Positions 1-8,400 of a DNA stretch of 64,000 bases are shown one piece after another. Location of the stretch: the NCBI RefSeq assembly GCF_900250075.1, contig NZ_LT977071.1:908138-972137 (forward strand), in the 5' to 3' direction. Numbering within the stretch: the first letter of the stretch is position 1; every line of letters starts with the position of its first letter. The DNA comes from Cupriavidus taiwanensis (GTDB taxonomy: Bacteria > Pseudomonadota > Gammaproteobacteria > Burkholderiales > Burkholderiaceae). Both the position numbers and the translations under genes were made by a program. The notes below the pieces were generated by a model. That model had not been told where the DNA came from. It worked only from the letters and a program-made list of their open reading frames with translations, and searched no databases.

Positions 1-277
1 ACAGGCGCGAGCTGAAATGCGTGGTGGTGACGATCACTGGCACGCGCCCGTCCACGTGTTCCAGCACGGTCTTCATCAGCACGTTGCGCTCGTCGTCGCT
101 GAGCACGAACTGCTCGGAGAAATTGGCCAGGATGCACAGGCCGTGCGAGCCGGCATCGATCATGAAGTCGATGCAGCGGCGCTGGCCGTCCAGGTCAAGC
201 CCGCCGTGCGCGTCGAAGATGGTGGGCGCCACCGGGAATACGCCGCGGTAGACGGTGGGGGTTGGGCTGCGGGTCAT
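1..277 (-). CDS. 2-keto-3-deoxy-L-arabonate dehydratase-like DapA-family protein (partial, 5' end only)
   Basis: Only the first 92 codons lie in the window; the gene continues past its left edge. The reverse strand reads MTRSPTPTVYRGVFPVAPTI and then contains GLCILANFSEQF. The protein belongs to the DapA/NAL class-I aldolase-fold family, and from memory this segment matches bacterial 2-keto-3-deoxy-L-arabonate dehydratases (L-KDA to 2-oxoglutarate semialdehyde plus water) better than true DapA. The start ATG at 277 is preceded by a GGAGA ribosome site. The gene is divergent from a LysR gene, and an L-arabonate dehydratase-like gene lies about 6 kb away, which fits one sugar-acid pathway. The catalytic lysine lies outside the window, so the exact activity is inferred. 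Confidence 0.8.
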   Translation of the reverse strand, partial: MTRSPTPTVYRGVFPVAPTIFDAHGGLDLDGQRRCIDFMIDAGSHGLCILANFSEQFVLSDDERNVLMKTVLEHVDGRVPVIVTTTHFSSRL

Positions 278-416
278 TGGTCTGTCTCCGGGCTGTCAGT
301 CAAATGGTCGGGGCCAATATACGAGCCGCCCGGCGGGCTGTATATTGAAACCTTTCCATCTGGTGATCGCTTTTACGACTCACAAACCTGTCATGAAATC
401 CACCCTGGAGACCGTC
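278..416. promoter_or_regulatory. Divergent control region of the dehydratase and LysR genes
   Basis: This 139-bp gap separates two divergent genes, the usual place for a LysR-type binding site. It holds an AT-rich patch (TATATTGAAACCTTT, about 341-355) in otherwise GC-rich DNA. GGTGATCGC occurs here at about 362-370 and again just after the LysR gene at about 1355-1363. No exact promoter boxes can be assigned by eye. Confidence 0.4.
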
Positions 417-1349
417 ATGGGCCGCCTGCGTGTGAAGCAGCTGCAACTGCTGATCGCGCTGGATGAGCATGCCTCGCTGCACCAGGCGGCCGCGGCCATG
501 GCGATGACCCAGTCCGCGGCCAGCAAGTCGCTGCAGGAGCTGGAAAGCATGCTGGAGGCACCGTTGTTCGAGCGCTCAAGGCGTGGCATGCGGCCCAACG
601 CCTTCGGCCATTGCGTGATCCGGCACGCGCGCCAGCTGGTGGCGGACCTGGGCGCGATGTGCGACGAAGTCGCCGGCATCCGCGCCGGCAGCGGCGGCCG
701 TGTCGCTGTCGGCACCATCATGGGCGCGGTGCCCGAGGTGCTGGTGCCGGCGCTGGCGCAGTTGCGCCAAGCGCACCCGGAGCTGGCGCTGGAAGTCATC
801 GAGGACACCAGCCGCCGCCTGCTGGAACTGCTCGACGACGGCCACCTGGACCTGGTGATCGGCCGCTCGCTGGTCAGCGACGAGCCGGCGCGCTACCACT
901 ACCACGCGCTTGGCGACGAGCAGGTGGCGGTGGTGGTGGGGCGTTCGCATCCCGCGCCGCGCGCGGCCCCGATGGGGTTTGCCGACCTCGCGGGATATCG
1001 CTGGATCACGTATGCCGGCCATATGCCGATGCATGCGCTGCTGCAGCGCGAACTGGACCTGGCCGGCATGAGCTTCCCGGCCAATGCGGTGTCCACCTCG
1101 TCGGCGTTCGTCACGGTGGCGATGCTGCAGGACGATCCCCGGCTGGTATCGCTGCTGCCCGCGGGCGTCGCCGCCATGTTCGCGCGCCAGAAGATGCTGC
1201 GCATCCTGCCGGTGCGGCTGCAGTCGCGCCAGCAGACCTTCGGCATCGTCACGCGGCGCGGCGGCGGCCTGTCGGCGGCGGCGCGGCAGCTGGTGGCTAT
1301 CCTGAGAGCGGGCCCGCGCGGACCCGGTGCGGCGGAGGCCAAGGTATAA
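417..1349 (+). CDS. LysR-family transcriptional regulator
   Basis: The product is 310 residues if translation starts at the ATG at 417, which has GGAG six bases upstream. An ATG at 393 is in frame but has no ribosome site. The N-terminal winged helix (about residues 1-65) contains the typical LysR recognition stretch MTQSAASKSLQELE followed by PLFER. The remainder is a LysR substrate-binding domain (about 90-300). The gene is divergent from the dehydratase at the left edge and sits upstream of tctC, a normal position for the pathway-specific activator of a sugar-acid locus. The inducer cannot be read from sequence. Confidence 0.9.
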   Translation: MGRLRVKQLQLLIALDEHASLHQAAAAMAMTQSAASKSLQELESMLEAPLFERSRRGMRPNAFGHCVIRHARQLVADLGAMCDEVAGIRAGSGGRVAVGTIMGAVPEVLVPALAQLRQAHPELALEVIEDTSRRLLELLDDGHLDLVIGRSLVSDEPARYHYHALGDEQVAVVVGRSHPAPRAAPMGFADLAGYRWITYAGHMPMHALLQRELDLAGMSFPANAVSTSSAFVTVAMLQDDPRLVSLLPAGVAAMFARQKMLRILPVRLQSRQQTFGIVTRRGGGLSAAARQLVAILRAGPRGPGAAEAKV

Positions 1350-1382
1350 CCTCAGGTGATCGCCAGTTCAAAAAACATCAGT

Positions 1383-1400
1383 AGTAGCGAATCGCTGATG
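1383..1400 (+). promoter_or_regulatory. Putative regulator site upstream of tctC (AGTAGCnnATCG)
   Basis: AGTAGCGAATCGCTGATG lies about 60 bp before the tctC start, within a loose inverted repeat ATCAG...CTGAT (about 1378-1399). AGTAGCnnATCG recurs at 6425-6436 before the L-arabonate dehydratase-like gene. A shared site for one of the two local LysR proteins is an inference from this pairing. Confidence 0.35.
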
Positions 1401-1457
1401 CTCCTATAGTCTGGCCATCCGCGCCGCAGAGCCGGACAGCAAACGACGGAGACAGCA

Positions 1458-2426
1458 ATGAAGACATGGATCGCCGGCGCGCTCGCCGGCCTCGCCACGA
1501 TGGCCGCGGCAACGGGCGCGGCATGGGCCCAGGACACGCGCCCGGTGCGGCTGATGGTGGGCGCCGCGCCGGGCGGCGGCACCGACGTGATGGCGCGTAT
1601 CGTCTCCGACAAGCTCGCCGCGCAACTGAAGCAGCCGGTGGTGGTGGACAACCGCCCCGGCGCGTCCAATACCATTGCCGCGGACATCACCGCCAAGGCG
1701 CCGGCGGACGGCAATACGCTGCTGATGGGTGTGGTCACCTCGCAGGCGATCGCGCCGCACCTGCTCAAGCTGCAGTTCGATCCGCTCAAGGACCTGGCGC
1801 CGGTAGCGCTGGTGTCGACCGTGCCCAATGTGCTGGTGGTCAACAGCCAGGTGACGGCGCGCGACGTCAAGGCGCTGGTGGCGCAGATCCAGGCGAATCC
1901 GGACAAGTTCCGCTACAGCTCGTCGGGGGTCGGCAGCACCCAGCACCTGGCCGGCGCGGCCTTTGCCCGCCAGATCAAGGGCAAGCTGCTGCATGTGCCG
2001 TACAAGAGCAGCAGCAGCGCGCTGGTAGACCTGATGGGCGGGCAGGTGGACATGAGCTTCGAGACCATGCCCTCGGTCATCGGCCATATCAAGGCCGGCA
2101 AGCTGCGCGCGCTGGCGGTGACCGCCGACCAGCGCTCGGCGCTGCTGCCCAACGTGCCCACGCTGGCCGAAGCCGGCGTGCCGGGGATCCAGATGAGCGC
2201 GTGGTACGGGGTCTATGCCCCGGCCGGCACGCCGCCCGCGATACTGCAGAAGCTGGGCGGCGCGCTGGCGACGGTGCTCAAGGACCCCGACACCGTGCGC
2301 CGGCTGGCCGACGTGGGCGCGGTGCCAGGCGCGCTGAGCGCCGCGCAATTCGATGCGTTCTCGCGTGCCGAATACGTGCGCTACGGCAAGCTGATCGCAG
2401 AACTGGGCGTCAAGCTCGACCAATAA
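1458..2426 (+). CDS. Bug/TctC-family periplasmic solute-binding protein
   Basis: The 322-residue protein has a Sec signal peptide ending near AWAQD (about residue 25). It shows Bug-family features: the early PGGGTDVMAR loop, VVDNRPGAS and an ADGNTLLMG segment. Such proteins bind carboxylates in the periplasm for tripartite tricarboxylate transporters, but Burkholderiales carry many orphan copies, and no tctA or tctB lies nearby. A ribosome site (GGAGAC) precedes the ATG. The gene heads a run with the PdxA-like and enolase-superfamily genes, so a sugar acid or its derivative is a plausible ligand. The ligand is not determined. Confidence 0.9.
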   Translation: MKTWIAGALAGLATMAAATGAAWAQDTRPVRLMVGAAPGGGTDVMARIVSDKLAAQLKQPVVVDNRPGASNTIAADITAKAPADGNTLLMGVVTSQAIAPHLLKLQFDPLKDLAPVALVSTVPNVLVVNSQVTARDVKALVAQIQANPDKFRYSSSGVGSTQHLAGAAFARQIKGKLLHVPYKSSSSALVDLMGGQVDMSFETMPSVIGHIKAGKLRALAVTADQRSALLPNVPTLAEAGVPGIQMSAWYGVYAPAGTPPAILQKLGGALATVLKDPDTVRRLADVGAVPGALSAAQFDAFSRAEYVRYGKLIAELGVKLDQ

Positions 2427-2441
2427 CCTTCCGGAAGCCTC

Positions 2442-3464
2442 ATGCATTCCCGTCCAAGAATCGCCATGGTGCTGGGCGACCCCGCCGGCATCGGTCCCGA
2501 ACTGATCGCCCGGCTGCTGGCCGATGCCGGCACCGCCGCGCAGGCCGAGATCCTGCTGATCGCCGACCGCGCCGAATGGCGCCACGGCATGCAGCTCGCC
2601 GGGGTCGAGCTGGCGCTGGCCGAGACCGATGCGCCCGCCTTCGCCGCCGATGGCCAGCCGCGCCTGTACCACTGGCAGCTGCCCGAAAGCCCGGCCTATG
2701 CGCGCGGCGTAGCCAGCGCCGAAGGCGGCCGCTACAGCCTGGGCACGCTGAAGCTGGCACTGGAGCTGGCGCAGGCGGGCCAGGCCGATGCGATCCTGTT
2801 CGGGCCGCTGAACAAGAGTTCGCTGCACGCCGCCGGCATGAGCCACAGCGACGAGCTGCACTGGTTTGCCGAGCAACTCGGCTACCACGGCGATTTCTGC
2901 GAGTTCAACGTGCTGGACGGCCTGTGGACCTCGCGCGTGACCTCGCACGTCGCGCTCAAGGACGTGCCGGCGCTGATCACGCCGGCGCGTGTCGGCGGCG
3001 CGATCGACCTGATCGACCAGGCGCTGCGCCGCGCCGGCATGGCCAGCCCGCGCATCGCGGTATGCGGCCTGAACCCGCACAACGGCGACAACGGCGCCTT
3101 CGGCCGCGAAGAGATCGACGTGATCGCACCCGCCGTGGTGGCGGCGCGCGAACGCGGCGTCGATGCGCAGGGCCCGTTCCCGGCCGACACCATCTTCCTG
3201 AAGGTGCAGGGCGGGCCGTCGCAGCGCCAGTTCGACGCCATCGTCACCATGTACCACGACCAGGGGCAGATCGGCATCAAGCTGATGGGCTTCTCGCGCG
3301 GCGTGACGGTGCAGGGCGGGCTGCCGGTGCCGATCACCACGCCCGCGCACGGCACCGCCTTCGATATCACGCAGCAGGGCCGTGCCGATCCCGGTGCCAC
3401 GCTGCAGGCGTTCCAGCTTGCCTGCCGCATGGGGGCGCAACGGCGCGCCGCCGCAAACGCCTAG
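2442..3464 (+). CDS. PdxA-like NAD-dependent dehydrogenase/decarboxylase
   Basis: The 340-residue protein belongs to the PdxA (4-hydroxythreonine-4-phosphate dehydrogenase) family. It has the N-terminal GDPAGIGPE motif (12-20), GPLNKSSL, GLNPHNGDNG (209-218) and TMYHDQGQ. Likely metal-binding histidines are His140 or His135, His169 and His272. It starts 15 bp after tctC and is not in a vitamin B6 setting. Known PdxA2-type paralogues oxidise and decarboxylate four-carbon acid phosphates, so a catabolic role is likelier than pyridoxine synthesis. No partner kinase (DUF1537 type) is visible in the window, which leaves the substrate open. Confidence 0.85.
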   Translation: MHSRPRIAMVLGDPAGIGPELIARLLADAGTAAQAEILLIADRAEWRHGMQLAGVELALAETDAPAFAADGQPRLYHWQLPESPAYARGVASAEGGRYSLGTLKLALELAQAGQADAILFGPLNKSSLHAAGMSHSDELHWFAEQLGYHGDFCEFNVLDGLWTSRVTSHVALKDVPALITPARVGGAIDLIDQALRRAGMASPRIAVCGLNPHNGDNGAFGREEIDVIAPAVVAARERGVDAQGPFPADTIFLKVQGGPSQRQFDAIVTMYHDQGQIGIKLMGFSRGVTVQGGLPVPITTPAHGTAFDITQQGRADPGATLQAFQLACRMGAQRRAAANA

Positions 3465-3554
3465 CCACTCGTCAATCCATACCGGATCCAGCATGACCGC
3501 CCCCGGCGCGGCCGGGGTGCGTTCGCGCCAACGCATTGCCATCAGGAGCTGAAC

Positions 3555-4730
3555 ATGAAGATCACCAACGTCCGCGCCCGCGTCTTTGAGTGGAAGGGCA
3601 AGACCGTGCCGCCGCAGGCGCATTTCTGCACCAACGCCACCGACATCCTGTTCGAGCGCGGCGACGCCATGGGCTCGTTCCGTTTCCACGGCTGGATGGT
3701 GGTCGAGATCGAGACCGATATCGGCCTGGTCGGCATCGGCAACTGCGCGCTGGCCCCGCGCGTGGCCAAGCAGATCGTCGACGAATACCTGGCGCCGGTG
3801 GTGATCGGCCAGGATCCGTTCGACAACGAATACCTGTGGCAGAAGATGTACCGCCGCACCCATGCCTGGGGCCGCAAGGGCATCGGCATGGCGGCGATCT
3901 CGGCGGTCGATATCGCGCTGTGGGACCTGATGGGCAAGGCCGTGGGCAAGCCGGTGTTCAAGCTGCTGGGCGGGCGCACCAAGGAAAAGATCTGGTGCTA
4001 TGCCTCCAAGCTCTACAACAACGACGACCGCGATGCCTTCCTGGCGGAAGCGCAAGCCTACCTCGACCAGGGCTTTACCGCGCTGAAGATGCGCTTCGGC
4101 TACGGCCCCAAGGACGGCCCCGCCGGCATGCAGAAGAACATCGAGCAGGTGCGGCTGCTGCGCGAACTGGTCGGCGACGGCGTCGACATCATGCTGGAGT
4201 GCTACATGGGCTGGACCCTGGAATACGCGCGCCGCATGCTGCCGCGGCTGGCCGAGTTCAACCCGCGCTGGCTCGAAGAGCCGGTGATCGCGGACGATAT
4301 CGAAGGCTATGTCGAACTGAAGAAGGCGAGCCCGTTCCCGATCTCCGGCGGCGAGCACGAGTTCACCTCGTACGGCTTCAAGGACCTGCTGGAGCGCCGC
4401 GCGGTCGACGTGATCCAGTACGACACCAACCGCGTCGGCGGCATCACCGCGGCGCAGAAGATCAACGCCATGGCCGAGGCCTGGTCGGTGCCGGTGATCC
4501 CGCACGCCGGCCAGATGCACAACTACCACCTGACCATGGCGTCGACCGCGTCGCCGATGTCGGAGTACTTTCCGGTGCACGACGTCGAGGTTGGCAACGA
4601 GCTGTTCTACTACATCTTCAAGGGCGATCCGGCGCCGGACAACGGCTACCTGCAGCTTGACGACAACCTGCCGGGGCTGGGGCTGGAACTGAACGAGGAA
4701 TATTTCAGCCAGTTCAACATCATCGGCTGA
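3555..4730 (+). CDS. Enolase-superfamily sugar-acid dehydratase (L-rhamnonate dehydratase-like)
   Basis: The 391-residue protein is a member of the mandelate racemase/muconate lactonizing group. Likely metal ligands are Glu215 (LEC), Glu241 (EEP) and Glu267 (GGEHE), with a catalytic-type histidine at His317 (PHAGQ). The loop [11 protein letters not shown] (181-191) resembles the GPHDGDAG loop of L-rhamnonate dehydratase, which turns L-rhamnonate into 2-keto-3-deoxy-L-rhamnonate. The ATG at 3555 has AGGAG upstream. It follows the PdxA-like gene in the same direction. Substrates in this superfamily differ between close relatives, so only the dehydratase class is firm. Confidence 0.85.
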   Translation: MKITNVRARVFEWKGKTVPPQAHFCTNATDILFERGDAMGSFRFHGWMVVEIETDIGLVGIGNCALAPRVAKQIVDEYLAPVVIGQDPFDNEYLWQKMYRRTHAWGRKGIGMAAISAVDIALWDLMGKAVGKPVFKLLGGRTKEKIWCYASKLYNNDDRDAFLAEAQAYLDQGFTALKMRFGYGPKDGPAGMQKNIEQVRLLRELVGDGVDIMLECYMGWTLEYARRMLPRLAEFNPRWLEEPVIADDIEGYVELKKASPFPISGGEHEFTSYGFKDLLERRAVDVIQYDTNRVGGITAAQKINAMAEAWSVPVIPHAGQMHNYHLTMASTASPMSEYFPVHDVEVGNELFYYIFKGDPAPDNGYLQLDDNLPGLGLELNEEYFSQFNIIG

Positions 4731-4842
4731 TTGGGCTCCCCTTTGTACCGGATGCGGCATCTTCCAGCCTTGGCAACCCGCGCCCGCCGGTCTTTGCCGG
4801 CCTAGAATCAAGAGGCGAAAAACGCTTGTCCTGGAGTTCGCC

Positions 4843-5379
4843 ATGGCCAGATCCCTGCGTCTGCTGGCCGCCTGCGCGGCATCGCTCGCCCTGGGCGCCG
4901 TTGCCGCGCCGCCCGCCGGCACCCTGTCCCTTACCTTCGTTCATCCGGAGACCTACACCGACGCCGCGTACCGCAGCGACTATGGCAGCGACAAGGAGCG
5001 GGCGCAGGTGATGAACGATATCCGCCGCCACTTCGACAAACTGGCGGCGCGTTACCTGCCTGAGGGCTATGCGCTGCGCATCGAAGTGCTCGATGTCGAC
5101 CTGGCCGGGCATTTCGAGCCGTGGCACAGGCAAGCCTACAATGTGCGCATCGTGCGCGATGTCACCTGGCCGCACATGACGCTGCGCTACGAACTGCGCG
5201 GCAGCGACGGTGCCGTGATCGGCAGCGGCGAGCAGCGTATCGCCGACCCGACGTTCAATTTCGGCATCAACATCTACGATCCCTCCGACCGGCTGCGCTA
5301 CGAAAAGGCAATGATGGACCGCTGGTTCGACCAGGCCGTGACCCGCCGGATCGCGGCGCGCCAGACGGGCCAGGGATGA
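4843..5379 (+). CDS. DUF3016-like exported protein
   Basis: The 178-residue protein starts with a clear signal peptide (about residues 1-22, ending GAVAA) and continues LSLTFVHPETYTD. The pattern V/L-TFV-P---TD near the N-terminus and VLDVDLAG in the middle match what I recall of DUF3016 proteins, which are small periplasmic proteins of unknown function. A GGAG ribosome site precedes the start. It lies between the sugar-acid genes and a convergent LysR gene and may not belong to the pathway. Confidence 0.75.
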   Translation: MARSLRLLAACAASLALGAVAAPPAGTLSLTFVHPETYTDAAYRSDYGSDKERAQVMNDIRRHFDKLAARYLPEGYALRIEVLDVDLAGHFEPWHRQAYNVRIVRDVTWPHMTLRYELRGSDGAVIGSGEQRIADPTFNFGINIYDPSDRLRYEKAMMDRWFDQAVTRRIAARQTGQG

Positions 5380-5392
5380 TCTGGCCCTCGCG

Positions 5393-6373
5393 CTACTGGC
5401 CGTAGATGCCCAGCGCCGTCTCGCGCAGCGCATCCGCGACCAGCAGCGCGCCGGGCGACATCAGCCGGTCGGTCGGTGTGATGAGGCCGAAGTCGTCCAT
5501 ATGGCAGGGCATGGCCATCGGCAGCACCTCCACCATGCCGAACGCCGCGTAGTACTGCGCCACATCCGCGGTCAGCACCGCGATCATGTCTGACTGCGTC
5601 ACCATGCGCGTCAGGAACAGCAGCGCGGCGGTTTCCACCACGTTGGTCGGCGGCGCCAGGCTGGCGCGCTGGAACATCAGCTCGAAGCGGTGGCGCAGCA
5701 CGGTGCCGGCGGGCGGAATCAGCCAGGCGGCATCGGCGGCGTCGGCCAGCGACAGGCCGCGCACCGCCAGCATCGGATGGCCTGGCCTCACCACCGCGCA
5801 GACCGGCTCTTGCGCCATCGGCTCGTAGCGCAGCCGGCCCTTGTCGTGCTCGGGAAACAGGCGCGCCACCACCATGTCGAGCTTTTCCTGTCCCAGGCGG
5901 TCGAGCAGCACATTGCTGTTGTCGATTTCCACGGACACGCGCAGCCCGGGGTAGCTTGCCTTCACCCGCGCGATCGCCGCGGGCAGCAGCCGCACCCCGG
6001 GCGAGGTGATCGCGCCGATCGCCACGTGGCCGAGCCGGCCCGCCTTCAGCGCCAGCACTTCCTCGCGCGCCTGGTTCAGGCTGCCGATCACCGCGCGCGC
6101 ATGCCGGATCATCGCGCGGCCATAGTCCGTCGGCGCCATGCCGCGCGGCAGGCGCTCGAACAAGGGCACCGACAGCATCTCCTCCAGCTCGCGCAGCAGC
6201 TTGGAAGCGGCCGGCTGGGTCATCGCCAGCCGTTCCGCGGCGCGGTGGATGCTGCCTTCGTCGGCAATGGCCAGCAATAACAGCAACTGGCGCGTCTTAA
6301 GGCGGCTGTGGTGGTGCCAAGAGGGTGCCGCAGGCGCCGTATCAGCCGCGGCGGAATGGTTGGAGGTGTTCAT
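5393..6373 (-). CDS. LysR-family transcriptional regulator
   Basis: The 326-residue protein carries a LysR winged helix after a short N-terminal tail (SIHRAAERLAMTQPAASKLLREL, then PLFERLPRGM) and a substrate-binding domain. The ATG at 6373 was chosen because it precedes the conserved domain by a reasonable distance; its ribosome site is weak. Longer reverse-strand reading frames upstream overlap the dehydratase gene and are not credible. The gene is divergent from the IlvD/Edd-type dehydratase, which is therefore the probable target. It resembles the regulator at 417 (both read AAASKS/PAASK-L-ELE--L). Confidence 0.88.
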   Translation of the reverse strand: MNTSNHSAAADTAPAAPSWHHHSRLKTRQLLLLLAIADEGSIHRAAERLAMTQPAASKLLRELEEMLSVPLFERLPRGMAPTDYGRAMIRHARAVIGSLNQAREEVLALKAGRLGHVAIGAITSPGVRLLPAAIARVKASYPGLRVSVEIDNSNVLLDRLGQEKLDMVVARLFPEHDKGRLRYEPMAQEPVCAVVRPGHPMLAVRGLSLADAADAAWLIPPAGTVLRHRFELMFQRASLAPPTNVVETAALLFLTRMVTQSDMIAVLTADVAQYYAAFGMVEVLPMAMPCHMDDFGLITPTDRLMSPGALLVADALRETALGIYGQ

Positions 6374-6424
6374 AGGGAAACTACCAATGCCGATATCGAT
6401 ATCGCAAACGCCGAACTCTTCATT

Positions 6425-6436
6425 AGTAGCATATCG
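6425..6436 (+). promoter_or_regulatory. Second copy of AGTAGCnnATCG motif in LysR/dehydratase divergent region
   Basis: The region between the divergent LysR and dehydratase starts (6374-6574) contains AGTAGCATATCGGC. Its AGTAGCnnATCG core is the same as in the site before tctC. The surrounding bases (GATATCGATATCGC just upstream) are also AT-rich and partly palindromic, as expected for an operator. Confidence 0.35.
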
Positions 6437-6574
6437 GCAAGCTGCATACACTCCGTCCGACAAAACAACAACGACCGGAGACAGCGTGGCGCCCGCCATG
6501 CCGCGATGCCGCTGGATCCGTCGTCCCTGCCATCCCCGCTGCCGGCCCGCGGCAGCCCTCGCACCAGGAACAAC

Positions 6575-8320
6575 ATGTCGGATTCCAAGGACAAGCAACG
6601 CAAGCCGCTGCGCTCGACGGCGTGGTTCGGCACCGCCGACAAGAACGGCTTCATGTATCGCAGCTGGATGAAGAACCAGGGCATCCCCGAGCACGCGTTC
6701 GACGGCCGCCCGGTGATCGGCATCTGCAATACGTGGTCGGAACTCACCCCCTGCAACGCGCATTTCCGCAAGCTGGCCGAGCACGTCAGGCGCGGCGTGT
6801 ACGAGGCCGGCGGCTTCCCGGTGGAATTCCCGGTGTTTTCCAACGGCGAATCGAACCTGCGTCCGACCGCCATGCTGACGCGCAACCTGGCCGCGATGGA
6901 TGTCGAGGAAGCGATCCGCGGCAACCCGATCGACGCCGTGGTGCTGCTGACCGGCTGTGACAAGACCACGCCGGCGCTGCTGATGGGCGCGGCCAGCTGT
7001 GACGTGCCGGCCATCGTCGTCACCGGCGGGCCGATGCTCAACGGCAAGCTCGACGGCAAGGACATCGGCTCGGGCACCGCGGTGTGGCAGTTGCATGAAT
7101 CGCTGAAGGCGGGCGAGATCAACCTGCACCAGTTCCTGTCGGCCGAGGCCGGCATGTCGCGCTCGGCCGGCACCTGCAACACCATGGGGACCGCCTCGAC
7201 CATGGCCTGCATGGCCGAGGCGCTGGGCACCTCGCTGCCGCACAATGCGGCGATCCCGGCGGTGGACGCGCGTCGCTACGTGCTGGCGCACATGTCCGGC
7301 ATCCGCATCGTCGAGATGGCGCGCGAGGACCTGACGCTGTCGAAGATCCTGACGCGCCAGGCGTTCGAGAACGCGATCCGCGTCAACGCGGCGATCGGCG
7401 GCTCGACCAACGCGGTGATCCACCTGAAGGCGATCGCCGGCCGCATCGGCGTGCCGCTGGAACTGGAAGACTGGAGCAAGGTGGGGCGCGACACGCCGAC
7501 CATCGTCGACCTGATGCCGTCGGGCCGCTTCCTCATGGAAGAGTTTTACTACGCCGGCGGCCTGCCCGCGGTGCTGCGCCGCATGGGCGAAGCCGGCCTG
7601 CTGCCGCATCCGGGCGCGCTGACCGTCAACGGCAAGGCGATCTGGGACAACGTCAAAGACGCCCCGATCACCGACGACGAAGTCATCCGCCCGCTCGACC
7701 GGCCGCTGATCCGCGACGGCAGCATCCGCATCCTGCGCGGCAACCTGTCGCCGCGCGGCGCGGTGCTCAAGCCCTCGGCGGCGACGCCCAGGCTGCTGCG
7801 CCACCGCGGCCGCGCCGTGGTGTTCGAGAACCTCGAGCACTACAAGGCGCGCATCGTCGACGAGTCGCTCGACGTCGACGAGAATTCAGTCCTCGTCCTC
7901 AAGCGCTGCGGCCCGCGCGGCTATCCCGGCATGGCCGAGGTCGGCAACATGGGCCTGCCCCCCAAGCTGCTGCGCCAGGGCATCAAGGACATGGTGCGGA
8001 TTTCCGATGCGCGCATGAGCGGCACCGCCTACGGCACCGTGGTGCTGCACGTGGCGCCGGAAGCGGCCGCCGGCGGTCCGCTTGCCATCGTGCGCGACGG
8101 CGACTGGATCGAGCTCGACTGCGAGGCCGGGCGCCTGCACCTGGACATCGACGAAGCCGAGTTCGCGCGCCGCATGGCCGACGTGCAGCCGCTGCAGGCG
8201 CCCGCCGACGGCGGCTATCGCAAGCTCTACGTCAACCACGTGCTGCAGGCCGACGAGGGCTGCGACCTCGACTTTCTGGTCGGCTGCCGCGGACGCGAGG
8301 TGCCGCGCCACTCGCACTGA
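6575..8320 (+). CDS. L-arabonate dehydratase-like IlvD/Edd-family protein
   Basis: The 581-residue protein is an iron-sulfur sugar-acid dehydratase of the IlvD/Edd family. It matches remembered Rhizobium and Azospirillum L-arabonate dehydratases closely, for example in GRPVIGICNTWSELTPCN, LTGCDKTTPALLMGAASCD and AGTCNTMGTASTM. Likely [2Fe-2S] ligands are Cys60, Cys128 and Cys201, with Lys130 next to the metal-binding Asp129. The ATG at 6575 has AGGA upstream; 89 upstream in-frame codons look non-coding. The product would be a 2-keto-3-deoxy acid, the substrate type of the DapA-like enzyme at the left edge. D-xylonate or D-fuconate activity is also possible. Confidence 0.9.
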   Translation: MSDSKDKQRKPLRSTAWFGTADKNGFMYRSWMKNQGIPEHAFDGRPVIGICNTWSELTPCNAHFRKLAEHVRRGVYEAGGFPVEFPVFSNGESNLRPTAMLTRNLAAMDVEEAIRGNPIDAVVLLTGCDKTTPALLMGAASCDVPAIVVTGGPMLNGKLDGKDIGSGTAVWQLHESLKAGEINLHQFLSAEAGMSRSAGTCNTMGTASTMACMAEALGTSLPHNAAIPAVDARRYVLAHMSGIRIVEMAREDLTLSKILTRQAFENAIRVNAAIGGSTNAVIHLKAIAGRIGVPLELEDWSKVGRDTPTIVDLMPSGRFLMEEFYYAGGLPAVLRRMGEAGLLPHPGALTVNGKAIWDNVKDAPITDDEVIRPLDRPLIRDGSIRILRGNLSPRGAVLKPSAATPRLLRHRGRAVVFENLEHYKARIVDESLDVDENSVLVLKRCGPRGYPGMAEVGNMGLPPKLLRQGIKDMVRISDARMSGTAYGTVVLHVAPEAAAGGPLAIVRDGDWIELDCEAGRLHLDIDEAEFARRMADVQPLQAPADGGYRKLYVNHVLQADEGCDLDFLVGCRGREVPRHSH

Positions 8321-8400
8321 TGCACTGATCCATCCCGTTGCATTGAATGCGCGCGGCCCCGGCGGCGCGCGATCCCTTACAAGAACAGAGGAGACTAGCC

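Noticed and set aside
1404..4922. Very long open frame on the minus strand (1172 codons) opposite tctC, the PdxA-like gene and the enolase-superfamily gene
   Set aside because: It is antisense to three well-supported genes, is His/Arg/Ala rich and has no recognisable domain; high GC makes such frames common.
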